Assembly (NCBI GenBank): GCA_017962085.1
Contig: JAGCWA010000037.1
Location: forward strand, 1-35,684
DNA from: Paludibacteraceae bacterium
GTDB lineage: Bacteria > Bacteroidota > Bacteroidia > Bacteroidales > Paludibacteraceae
Direction: 5' to 3'
DNA length: 35,684 bases
Shown: piece by piece, positions 1 to 6,619 of the stretch
Layout: the number at the start of each line of letters is the position of its first letter
Position numbering within the stretch: the first letter of the stretch is position 1
Program-made: the position numbers and the translations under genes
Notes under the pieces: model-generated
The model's database searches: none
Seen by the model: the letters and a program-made list of their open reading frames with translations, nothing else
Told to the model about the DNA's origin: nothing

Positions 1-425
1 CGCTCCAACGCCACCCAATGTTTCAACTGCTCGTCATAGTAGTAGGTGCGGATATCGTCCTCCGTGTAGCCGCTCGGTATCTTCGTCCGGTCATAGCCCA
101 GAACAACCTTGGCTCCCTTGCCGTCGAAGTGCTCACCGTGCGGCAGGAAACGGTAGCCCGAAAAGCTATCCGTTACGTTCGTCATGCCCCGATCCAGTTT
201 CGGGAGCTGCGACTCCCCAATCGAGGAGAGGGAGATCTCCAGGTTTTCCTTCATCACACCTTCCGACACCTCCAGCGTCGCTGTGGGCGCCTCCAGTTTG
301 CCGGACTTAGACTTTTCTATCAACTGGGATTTATGGAAAGTACTGTTTTCTATGCCATTAGCCATCACACTTGGCAGACACACCAACCCAATTACTACGA
401 AACAAAATTTAAATAAACGCACCAT
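1..425 (-). CDS. SpvB/Rhs-like secreted protein, N-terminal part (runs off left edge)
   Basis: About 141 codons are visible, starting with ATG at 425-423 and still open at base 1. The first ~23 residues (MVRLFKFCFVVIGLVCLPSV...) form a signal peptide ending near VMANG. The mature part reads through YRFLPHGEHFDGKGAKVVLGYD and then IPSGYTEDDIRTYYYDE, the pattern of the N-terminal domain of SpvB/TcaC and Rhs-type proteins: a 'phG..F' strand, then 'lgYD...lP.gyteeDirtyYYDe...W..L'. In this family the domain precedes a long YD-repeat shell that encloses a C-terminal toxin or effector. Nothing past the first domain is visible, so whether the gene is full length, and what its tail is, cannot be judged. 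A candidate promoter lies about 100 bases upstream. The family call is from remembered motif pattern, not from a search. Confidence 0.6.
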   Translation of the reverse strand, partial: MVRLFKFCFVVIGLVCLPSVMANGIENSTFHKSQLIEKSKSGKLEAPTATLEVSEGVMKENLEISLSSIGESQLPKLDRGMTNVTDSFSGYRFLPHGEHFDGKGAKVVLGYDRTKIPSGYTEDDIRTYYYDEQLKHWVALE

Positions 426-528
426 ATTTTTTATCAAAATCAACCTATTCCATCCAACTTTCTTTACGCACAGGAATCAATATTATCAATATTGGATGGT
501 TTTCTATTTATATTTACAATACGAACTG

Positions 529-560
529 CAAATATGCAAAAAACTAAATCATTACACAAA
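529..560 (-). promoter_or_regulatory. Candidate Bacteroidetes promoter for the SpvB/Rhs-like gene
   Basis: On the minus strand a TTTG -33 box (560-557) is followed after 20 bases by CATATTTG (536-529), one mismatch from the TAnnTTTG -7 consensus. It would give a leader of about 100 bases before the ATG at 425. The rest of 426-797 is AT-rich and holds no convincing gene. Confidence 0.4.
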
Positions 561-683
561 AAAATGCAATAAAATGAACCATATAATCCTTTTTTTTCGT
601 CATATATATCAACTTTTCAAATAGTACTTTAATTGAAGTAAATCAAGAAAGGAGACAATAGCAACGGATTTAACTTCCTTCAA

Positions 684-714
684 TTTGATTTACAAAAAAT
701 AGTCATTAATTTTA
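684..714 (+). promoter_or_regulatory. Candidate promoter for the two-gene exported-protein operon
   Basis: TTTG at 684-687 is followed after 19 bases by TAATTTTA at 707-714, close to the Bacteroidetes TTTG-N19-21-TAnnTTTG pattern. The implied leader before the ATG at 798 is roughly 75 bases. Confidence 0.4.
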
Positions 715-797
715 GGCGGTTTAAATATAGGGTTGCTTTCAATGCGCCGCACACGACGAGATTGGGGGCATTATGTTTCACAAAAAATTAATACACC

Positions 798-1268
798 ATG
801 AAGAAAAAAAGTTTACTAGTATTAGCCGCAATGGGGGTATGGGGGTCTGTTTTCGCTGAACCATCTTTCGTGACGATTGAGTTCAAAGATCTCACAAAGA
901 AATCATTCCTTTTGGCGGACGCACCTGTTTTTCAGTTCAAGAATGACAGTTTAGTGGTAAATGGAGACGCATCGACCGCCTATCAGTTCGAGAAAGTCGC
1001 CAAGTATTATTTCGCTGACGCAGGAGAAGGATCCAACATCCCTACCGTCGCGACGAACGAGGTGCGCGTCACCTACTTGGACAACCAACACATCCAAGTG
1101 GAGGGACTTGCAGCCAATTCCCAAGTGGGTTTGTTCTCCGTCTTAGGACAGGTGATCGAGCAAAAATCCGCCAAAGAGGGGAAAGCGGTTCTCTTTACTT
1201 TACCCGCAGCAAAGGGTGTCTACATTCTAAAAGTTAACGAGCAATCCATCAAAATCATAAAGAAATAA
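798..1268 (+). CDS. Small exported protein with T9SS type A-like C-terminal sorting tail
   Basis: The 156-residue product begins with a clear signal peptide (MKKKSLLVLAAMGVWGSVFA, cut before EPS). The middle (about residues 23-75) alternates short strands ending in KYYFAD, a style common in small Prevotella secreted proteins. The last ~60 residues end in GLFSVLGQVI...KGVYILKVNEQSIKIIKK. This is the layout of the 'Por secretion system' C-terminal sorting domain: a G-vLGqvv turn, a GvYilkv strand and a basic KIIKK end. That suggests export through the outer membrane by type IX secretion and possibly surface anchoring. The following gene starts only four bases after the stop, so the two are very likely co-transcribed. 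The function of the mature part is unknown. ATG 798 is the only start that gives the signal peptide. Confidence 0.75.
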   Translation: MKKKSLLVLAAMGVWGSVFAEPSFVTIEFKDLTKKSFLLADAPVFQFKNDSLVVNGDASTAYQFEKVAKYYFADAGEGSNIPTVATNEVRVTYLDNQHIQVEGLAANSQVGLFSVLGQVIEQKSAKEGKAVLFTLPAAKGVYILKVNEQSIKIIKK

Positions 1269-1272
1269 TCTC

Positions 1273-2736
1273 ATGAAAAAACATATACTCTTATGTACGA
1301 TGGCACTAATCAGTGTCATCGGAGCGAATGCTACGTCCAAAATGTACGTGGACGAAAAGGCAGGCAATGGGGTCCAAACGCACATCTATGAGATTTCCGT
1401 AGTGGATTCCATCGTCCATCAAACCGTCGATTCCGTCCATCAAGTGAAGGTCATGATGAACCGATACAGTCATGATATCTACCCAGCGGAAAGTCTGGAA
1501 CAGATCTATTTCACCCCTGAAGACAAGAAGATCGACACGAAACTTGCCTCTTTCAGTGATTGCAAGGGAGGAACAACCAACGAGAACACCAACGCTCTCT
1601 CCTCTCATCACAATGACACCATTGCCACCTACAAATATAACCGAGAGGACAAGGTATTGAATATCAAACTAATATCACTTATCGGCGATTGTTGTGGCGA
1701 GGGATGGGCCGTCAACGCGACCACTTCGGATAGCACCATTGTCCTAATTCCTACTCAAACCGGCAAAGCATCATGCAACTGCATTTGTTCGTTCGACGTG
1801 GAGGTGGATCTGACGAACATAGAGCCTCGTCTATACCTCTTCACAGTGCGGGATGACAAATTCAGCATCAACCTCTCAGAAAGCACGGAGGGTATAATTC
1901 TGGACATTCCAAGAGGCCATTACAATAGAAGCAGCGATTGCAAGTACGTCGACGACGGATTCAGCGATATCTTCCCACAGGAAGACGGTTTTCCTCCTAT
2001 CTACCCAACTGCGCCTAACCAAGACACGGATATTGACATGACAAAGGAGAGTCACGCATTGGTGAAATACATCTTTGAGCCAGAAAACGGAACGGCTTTC
2101 ATCGTCTCCGTCAATAGGGTGTTCAACTGTTGCTCCGCACAAGGTTCCTCAGTGAGGGTTTCAGGAGATACGATCTTCGTCAACTCTTACGAAATCTTCA
2201 TGAGCGAAGAGATGTGCGACTGCGTTTGCCCGTACGACATCTCAACCACGATAGAGAATCTGAAGCCTAAAAAGTACATCTTCATCGTGGACGGCACGGA
2301 GTTCAAAATAGATTTGGAGAAAGACACTGTACTTAACAACACGATATACGACTTCGAACGTGGATTGTTCGTCAAGAACAGCCCATGCAAAAACAAAGAA
2401 GGTGTCATAGAAGATATCGAACTTCTCAAGGAGGGCGACACGCTGGTCTCCTATCAGTTCGACCCGATGGCAGGCACGGGACTCATCATCTCCCACTACC
2501 GCTCGTTGAATTGCTGCAGCGAAAAGGGTTCCAAAACAACCATAGATGCAAGCAACATCACCATCACCACGACGCAATCGGGAGATGTTTGGTGCCAATG
2601 CGATTGCATGTTCGACATCACCACCAAAGTGATGGGGCTGCACCTCAACAAGAAGTACACGTTCAATGTGGACGGCACGAAATTCGATGTGAAATTCGAT
2701 GGTGAAACGCCTATCAGCGGGGTTATCACCAAATAA
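1273..2736 (+). CDS. Exported protein with three tandem Cys-rich domains, function unknown
   Basis: The 487-residue product has a signal peptide (MKKHILLCTMALISVIGANA). Residues 35-80 resemble the N-terminal region seen in many Prevotella exported proteins. Three copies of a ~90-residue domain follow, at about residues 114-203, 259-349 and 387-477. Each copy has a strand (ATYKY / VKYIF / VSYQF), a CC pair (140-141, 286-287, 414-415), a CxCxC cluster (168/170/172, 315/317/319, 441/443/445) followed by FD or YD, and a strand near YxFxVDGTxFxI. Copies 1 and 2 are each followed by a linker (starting DIPRG or DFERG) with one further Cys. Five Cys per copy point to disulfides or a bound metal or cluster outside the cytoplasm. 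No T9SS tail is evident at its own end. I do not recognise the family. It lies four bases after the T9SS-tailed gene, so the two products may act together at the cell surface. Confidence 0.85.
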   Translation: MKKHILLCTMALISVIGANATSKMYVDEKAGNGVQTHIYEISVVDSIVHQTVDSVHQVKVMMNRYSHDIYPAESLEQIYFTPEDKKIDTKLASFSDCKGGTTNENTNALSSHHNDTIATYKYNREDKVLNIKLISLIGDCCGEGWAVNATTSDSTIVLIPTQTGKASCNCICSFDVEVDLTNIEPRLYLFTVRDDKFSINLSESTEGIILDIPRGHYNRSSDCKYVDDGFSDIFPQEDGFPPIYPTAPNQDTDIDMTKESHALVKYIFEPENGTAFIVSVNRVFNCCSAQGSSVRVSGDTIFVNSYEIFMSEEMCDCVCPYDISTTIENLKPKKYIFIVDGTEFKIDLEKDTVLNNTIYDFERGLFVKNSPCKNKEGVIEDIELLKEGDTLVSYQFDPMAGTGLIISHYRSLNCCSEKGSKTTIDASNITITTTQSGDVWCQCDCMFDITTKVMGLHLNKKYTFNVDGTKFDVKFDGETPISGVITK

Positions 2737-2822
2737 ACATACGGCAAGTTACTTCCCGACAGAGTTTCACAGGAAACAGAGAAGAAAACATAACGGAATA
2801 GCATATTTTAGGGTATTTTTAT

Positions 2823-2830
2823 TACATTTG
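2823..2830 (+). promoter_or_regulatory. Candidate -7 box for the thioesterase gene
   Basis: TACATTTG matches the Bacteroidetes TAnnTTTG -7 element exactly and lies 45 bases before the ATG at 2876. No good TTTG -33 box is seen at the usual distance, so the call rests on the -7 element alone. Confidence 0.4.
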
Positions 2831-2863
2831 TGGAGGTGCAGGATCATGTACCTCCACATTTTT
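2829..2863 (+). terminator. Hairpin with T-run after the exported-protein operon
   Basis: TGTGGAGGT (2829-2837) pairs with ACCTCCACA (2850-2858), a 9-bp stem, followed by a run of T. It would end transcription from 798-2736. It also overlaps the first bases of any transcript made from the -7 box at 2823-2830, so it could instead be a 5' leader hairpin of the thioesterase mRNA. Confidence 0.55.
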
Positions 2864-2875
2864 TATAGAACGAGT

Positions 2876-3352
2876 ATGGCACTAAAAAAGATTATCAATC
2901 CATGGTATAATTACCCCGGCTACAACTGCTTCGGCTGTAGCCCCGACAACCCTATCGGCCTCCATCTGAGCTTTTACGAGGATGGGGATTACATCGTGAG
3001 CACCTGGCATCCCAGCAAGAACTACCAGGGCTGGATCGACACGATGCACGGAGGCATTCTGAGCACACTGATCGACGAGGTGTGCGGATGGGTCGTCACC
3101 CGCAAGATGCAGGCGAGCGGCTATACCGTGCAGCTGAACGTGAAGTTCCGCAAAGCGGTCCCGACCAACGAACCCGAGCTGACAATCCGCGCCAAGGTGG
3201 ATAAACAGGTGCGCAACCTCGTCTACCTCCACGCAGAGATAACGAACAGCAAGGGCGAGCTCTGCAACGAAGGCGAGGTGGTCTACTTCCTGATGAACGA
3301 GGAGAAATCAAAGGAGATGGGCTTCCTGCAATGCAAGGTGGAGGGGGAATAG
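2876..3352 (+). CDS. PaaI-family hotdog-fold acyl-CoA thioesterase
   Basis: This 158-residue protein belongs to the hotdog-fold thioesterase family (PaaI/YiiD-like), which hydrolyses acyl- or aryl-CoA thioesters in the cytoplasm. The signature is TMHGGILSTLIDE at residues 56-68: the HGG turn (58-60) followed by the helix with the conserved acidic residue (D67/E68). The N-terminal part has NCFGCSPDNPIGL (C18, C21), typical of PaaI-like members. The reading frame is open further upstream, but those codons lie inside the preceding terminator hairpin and the end of the previous gene. ATG 2876 gives a family-typical length and start (MALKKIINPW). The substrate cannot be told from the sequence. It appears to be a single-gene unit ending at the terminator near 3435. 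Confidence 0.85.
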   Translation: MALKKIINPWYNYPGYNCFGCSPDNPIGLHLSFYEDGDYIVSTWHPSKNYQGWIDTMHGGILSTLIDEVCGWVVTRKMQASGYTVQLNVKFRKAVPTNEPELTIRAKVDKQVRNLVYLHAEITNSKGELCNEGEVVYFLMNEEKSKEMGFLQCKVEGE

Positions 3353-3423
3353 TACGGGGAATTAGGCAACCGCTTGGGCGAAACAACTGAGACACTCGCC
3401 ACCATCACCGCAAAACATTTTTT

Positions 3424-3470
3424 ACAAAAAAATAGGGCTGGTTCCATAGAGGAGCCAGCCCTTGTTTTTT
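3424..3470. terminator. Bidirectional rho-independent terminator between thioesterase and CRISPR array
   Basis: GGGCTGGTTCC (3435-3445) pairs with GGAGCCAGCCC (3451-3461), an 11-bp stem with one G-U pair and a 5-base loop. A T-run follows on the plus strand (3462-3470) and an A-run precedes it (3426-3432), so it works on both strands. It would end the thioesterase mRNA from the left and the leftward CRISPR precursor RNA from the right. Confidence 0.85.
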
Positions 3471-3519
3471 CTTCCCTTTTTCCAAAAAACGCATACGTTA
3501 TTAGCAAAACAAACGGCCA

Positions 3520-4670
3520 ACACAAATCCTTGTTATACTGGAATCTACGCTACGAGTAAGTTGAACGTGACCACACAAACCACGGTTAACTTGTCTTAAT
3601 CCTTATTGTACCGAAAATTACGCTACGTGGTTGGCTTCACGCAGGCGCAGAAGACGCAGTACCTAATATCTTAATCCTTGTTATACTGGAACTTACGCTT
3701 CGAGGGCGAAGTGGAACTCGCAGATGATGATCTACGCACTATCTTAATCCTTGTTATACTGGAACTTACACTTCGAGAACGGTGAGTTGGACATCCTTGT
3801 AGCAGGCAAGACAGCGTCTTAATCCTTGTTATACTGGAACTTATGCTTCGAGAATTTAATTTTTACAATTATGGCAAGGTCAAAATTCATGTCTTAATCC
3901 TTGTTATACAGGAACTTACGCTTCGAGATATTAACCAACAGTTCGTCAATGAGATCGCTAACAAGTCTTAATCCTTGTTATACTGGAACTTACGCTTCGA
4001 GTTGGGCGCGGTAGAAATTGAGTCCCTTATCCAAGGGTAGTCTTAATCCTTGTTATACTGGAACTTACGCTTCGAGTTTAGTAAGTCTTCTAAGTGTGCA
4101 ACTGCTAACGCTAAGTCTTAATCCTTGTTATACTGGAACTTACGCTATGAGCCTACACGGACACCGCTCCGACGGAGACGAATATCGAGTCTTAATCCTT
4201 GTTATACTGGAACTTACGCTTCGAGCCATAATCGGTATTATCCTAGCAATATTGATAGGAGGTCTTAATCCTTGTTATACTGGAACTTACGCTTCGAGAT
4301 TATATCAAATTGTTAGACAAGATGAAGATAATCCAATGTCTTAATCCTTGTTATACTGGAACTTACGCTTCGAGATGTCAAGCTTTTGGCAAATCAACCT
4401 GACCAATTCTTGTCTTAATCCTTGTTATACTGGAACTTACGCTTCGAGTATTTAAATTCAATAAGTCTTAACCTAGTGTATTCTTCGTCTTAATCCTTGT
4501 TATACTGGAACTTACGCTTCGAGAAATTTAACAAATCCGAAATTTTCAAAAGTGCATGGTCTTAATCCTTGTTATACTGGAACTTACGCTTCGAGGTTAT
4601 GAAATCAAAGAAACAAGGTTGGGTCAACATCTAGTCTTAATCCTTGTTATACTGGAACTTACGCTTCGAT
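3520..4670 (-). CRISPR. CRISPR array, 37-nt repeats, 16 repeat units and 15 spacers, transcribed leftward
   Basis: Repeat units start at 3520, 3593, 3668, 3741, 3816, 3891, 3965, 4040, 4115, 4189, 4262, 4338, 4412, 4487, 4559 and 4634. Each is 37 bases, on the plus strand running from GTCTTAATCCTTGTTATACT to ...CTTACGCTTCGAG. Spacers are 35-39 bases. Read on the minus strand the repeat ends in ATTAAGAC, which fits the 8-nt 5' tag of type III crRNAs (usually AUUGAAAG/C-like). The units at 3520 and 3593 are clearly decayed and those at 3668 and 3741 have A for the first base, so the left end is the old, distal end. Single changes also occur at 3816, 3891 and 4115. The right-most unit differs only in its last base. 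The repeat has no strong internal hairpin, as expected when Cas6 handles an unstructured repeat. All spacers differ from one another. Confidence 0.97.
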
Positions 4671-4810
4671 TCCGCATATTTTAACCTGCATTTTTTGACG
4701 ATGCAGAATTAATCGTTTTTACCAAAATGTCAAAGAACTTATTTGTTCACCTAGCAACCCAACCACTTGATTTTTCAATGTCTAGGAAAGCGGATTAAGA
4801 ACCGACTCCC
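4671..4810 (-). promoter_or_regulatory. CRISPR leader with promoter reading into the array
   Basis: This AT-rich stretch lies between the helicase stop and the first intact repeat. On the minus strand TTTG (4734-4731), 19 bases, then TAATTCTG (4711-4704) is one mismatch from the Bacteroidetes promoter consensus. A transcript would start about 25-30 bases before the first repeat. A small hairpin (CTGCAT 4686-4691 with ATGCAG 4701-4706) overlaps the -7 box. Position, AT content and promoter direction agree with the decayed repeats at the far left end. Confidence 0.7.
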
Positions 4811-6280
4811 CTATTGAATATAAAATTTATCAAGGGTGTGCAAAGTCTTCTTCGCCCGGGTGACTGCCGTATATACCCACTGCATCTTCGATTTCGTCAG
4901 ATTGCGGGCCATGTTGCCGAAATCAACATAGACATTGTTCCACTCTCCTCCCTGCGACTTGTGGCATGTCACCGCATAGCCATACATGCACCGCAGGGCA
5001 TTTAGATACGGATCTTCCATCATGGCCCTATTAAATTCCTCGATGTTCTTCTTCTGGTCAATGCCTTTCTTTTTCATCCTTTTCACGAAATCGAGGAAGA
5101 GCTCCGTCTGTTGGTGGGCATCTAGATTCAACACACCGTTGATCAACGTCGTGCATAGCAATAACACCTGCTTCAGATCGCCGGTGAACAACTCACGCAG
5201 GACAACTGTGCGGAAAACGAGCCCCGCCCGGATCACATCCTTGTGATCTATATGGACTACCTCCACCATGTCCCCGTTCATGAGCCCCGTCGGCAAGTTG
5301 TTTTGTATGACCATCAGCAAATCCCCCTTCTGGACGTATGCTTCTGTGAGGTTTAACGCTCTACGCACCGCACTAGAAATCTCCGAACATTTCTTGTTCG
5401 ACTGGCAAATGAATATGGAATCGTTGTATCCCTCCTTCTTGATGTTCTCGATGTACGATTGCACCATGCTGTCCAGGTCCTCGTGCAGTTGCGTGTTCTT
5501 GTTGTAGCGCAATGGGAATCTACCCCATGACGGGAACACATACTGCCGTTCGTTTTCTGGCACCAATGCCCATATCTTCCGGATTTGGAGAGAGGCTACG
5601 ATCAAGTCATTCTCGTTTTTTTGCCTCATGATCTCTGTGAGTTCGGCACCTCGGGAAGACAGGTTGTATTGTCGGGAGAAATAGCTGGACATCAGCGCGG
5701 GAGATTGGATCTCATGGACCGGGGGCAGCTGGCAGGGGTCACCCACGAAGATGAATTTACTCTCCGGGCGGTCGTCGTAGTTCAGCAGTTCACTCAGTAG
5801 TTTTCCCGAGCCGAATTTAGCCTGCGTGACGTTTTTCTCCTCCACATCCGACACCATCGACGCCTCGTCGATGATATAGACCATTGTAGGAAGACATTCA
5901 TCGTATTTGACGGGCTCGAAGTTCAGATACAACTGTCCCGTCGAATCGATATTCATCTCGCTCTCCTTCACGTCGGACAAGTCTTTGTTCAACCTCGAGA
6001 AGGAGTAGATCAGCGAGTGAATCGTTTGGGCAAAGCTGCCACTGATGTTTGACAGCACCTTTGCCGCCCGTCCGGTTGGCGCCAACAGCATGAACGACCG
6101 CTTATCCTTTTTGAGCTTAGCTATCAAAAAGCGCATGAGGGTGGTCTTGCCAGTTCCCGCATAGCCCTTTAGGATAAAAACACGATCGTTGTCGTCAGAC
6201 ACGAAATCAAGTATCTGATCAAGTGCTTTCTGTTGGCTTACCGTCAACTTCAGTTTGTCCAATTCGCTTTTACTTGGCAT
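4811..6280 (-). CDS. RecD-like superfamily 1 DNA helicase, last gene of the CRISPR operon
   Basis: The 489-residue product is an ATP-dependent helicase of the RecD/UvrD-C type. Motif I (Walker A) is GYAGTGKT at 39-46, motif II is DEAS at 138-141, motif III is GDPCQLPP at 180-187, and the C-terminal RecA-like lobe has AVTCHKSQGGEWNNV (436-450) and YTAVTRAKK (470-478). All residues needed for ATP hydrolysis appear to be present. It is shorter than full RecD2 and lacks an obvious N-terminal HhH region. ATG 6280 lies inside the end of the preceding gene (overlap of 11 bases), so translation is probably coupled. Helicases are not part of known Csm complexes. A role in DNA repair or spacer-related processing is speculation. 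Similar RecD-like helicases also occur as ordinary housekeeping genes in Bacteroidetes, so it might be a neighbour rather than a CRISPR component. Confidence 0.88.
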   Translation of the reverse strand: MPSKSELDKLKLTVSQQKALDQILDFVSDDNDRVFILKGYAGTGKTTLMRFLIAKLKKDKRSFMLLAPTGRAAKVLSNISGSFAQTIHSLIYSFSRLNKDLSDVKESEMNIDSTGQLYLNFEPVKYDECLPTMVYIIDEASMVSDVEEKNVTQAKFGSGKLLSELLNYDDRPESKFIFVGDPCQLPPVHEIQSPALMSSYFSRQYNLSSRGAELTEIMRQKNENDLIVASLQIRKIWALVPENERQYVFPSWGRFPLRYNKNTQLHEDLDSMVQSYIENIKKEGYNDSIFICQSNKKCSEISSAVRRALNLTEAYVQKGDLLMVIQNNLPTGLMNGDMVEVVHIDHKDVIRAGLVFRTVVLRELFTGDLKQVLLLCTTLINGVLNLDAHQQTELFLDFVKRMKKKGIDQKKNIEEFNRAMMEDPYLNALRCMYGYAVTCHKSQGGEWNNVYVDFGNMARNLTKSKMQWVYTAVTRAKKTLHTLDKFYIQ

Positions 6281-6617
6281 ATTCTCGGAATCTTGTGAAT
6301 TTAAACTTGGAAATCTTCACGCCGTTCTCCTCCACGGTCTCACGCTGCGTGGTGGAAGCTACGCATTTCACGCCAAAAGTTTTTAGTTTGTTGACCAAGG
6401 CGAAGGTGAAATTCATCTCGCCCATGATGTGGACGGCTGATATGTTGTCCATCGCCAACACCTTCTGCAGGTATTCGTTGGCGAGGCTCTCGATATAGGC
6501 CTCGTCGCCGTCAGGGTCAACCTGCGGGAAAGGCATATCGACAACTGTGTCACCTGCGGCGTCTAGTTGTTCGGGCGTCCAGTTGGCAGACGGGTGGTTG
6601 GAGAGGTTGAGGAGCAT
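6270..6617 (-). CDS. Small CRISPR-associated Rossmann-like protein, possible ring nuclease (Csx15/16/20-like)
   Basis: The 115-residue product starts MLLNLSNHPSANWTPEQLDA and continues VVDMPFPQVDP..DE.YI, AVHIMGEMNFTFALVNKLK and GVKCVASTTQRE. Small proteins of this build (a short N-terminal strand ending in S/T-x-HP, then two or three alpha/beta units and a late STT-R motif) turn up beside type III CRISPR loci. They resemble the Csx15/Csx16/Csx20 group, members of which have been described as ring nucleases that cut cyclic oligoadenylate. The family assignment here is by resemblance only. It begins two bases after the Csx1 stop, and the helicase start overlaps its 3' end. The location directly after two CARF effectors fits a switch-off role. 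Candidate active residues are S6, H8, S87-T89 and R91, but none is proven. Confidence 0.6.
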   Translation of the reverse strand: MLLNLSNHPSANWTPEQLDAAGDTVVDMPFPQVDPDGDEAYIESLANEYLQKVLAMDNISAVHIMGEMNFTFALVNKLKTFGVKCVASTTQRETVEENGVKISKFKFTRFREYAK

Positions 6618-6619
6618 CT

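Noticed and set aside
184-624. Plus-strand frames of 132 and 146 codons at the left end
   Set aside because: They lie opposite the signal peptide and SpvB/Rhs-like domain of the minus-strand gene and then run into AT-rich intergenic DNA.
2699-2875. Upstream extension of the thioesterase frame back to 2699
   Set aside because: It overlaps the end of the previous gene and the terminator hairpin, and the added residues have no thioesterase similarity.
4018-4344. An open frame of 108 codons inside the CRISPR array, with repeated peptide LNPCYTGTYA
   Set aside because: The repeating peptide is only the translation of the CRISPR repeats; the frame breaks when spacer length changes.
4465-4480. GTCTTAACCTAGTGTA within a spacer resembles the start of the repeat
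   Set aside because: Similarity is limited to about 13 of 16 bases with gaps, and spacer length (38) is normal, so chance is the simpler view.
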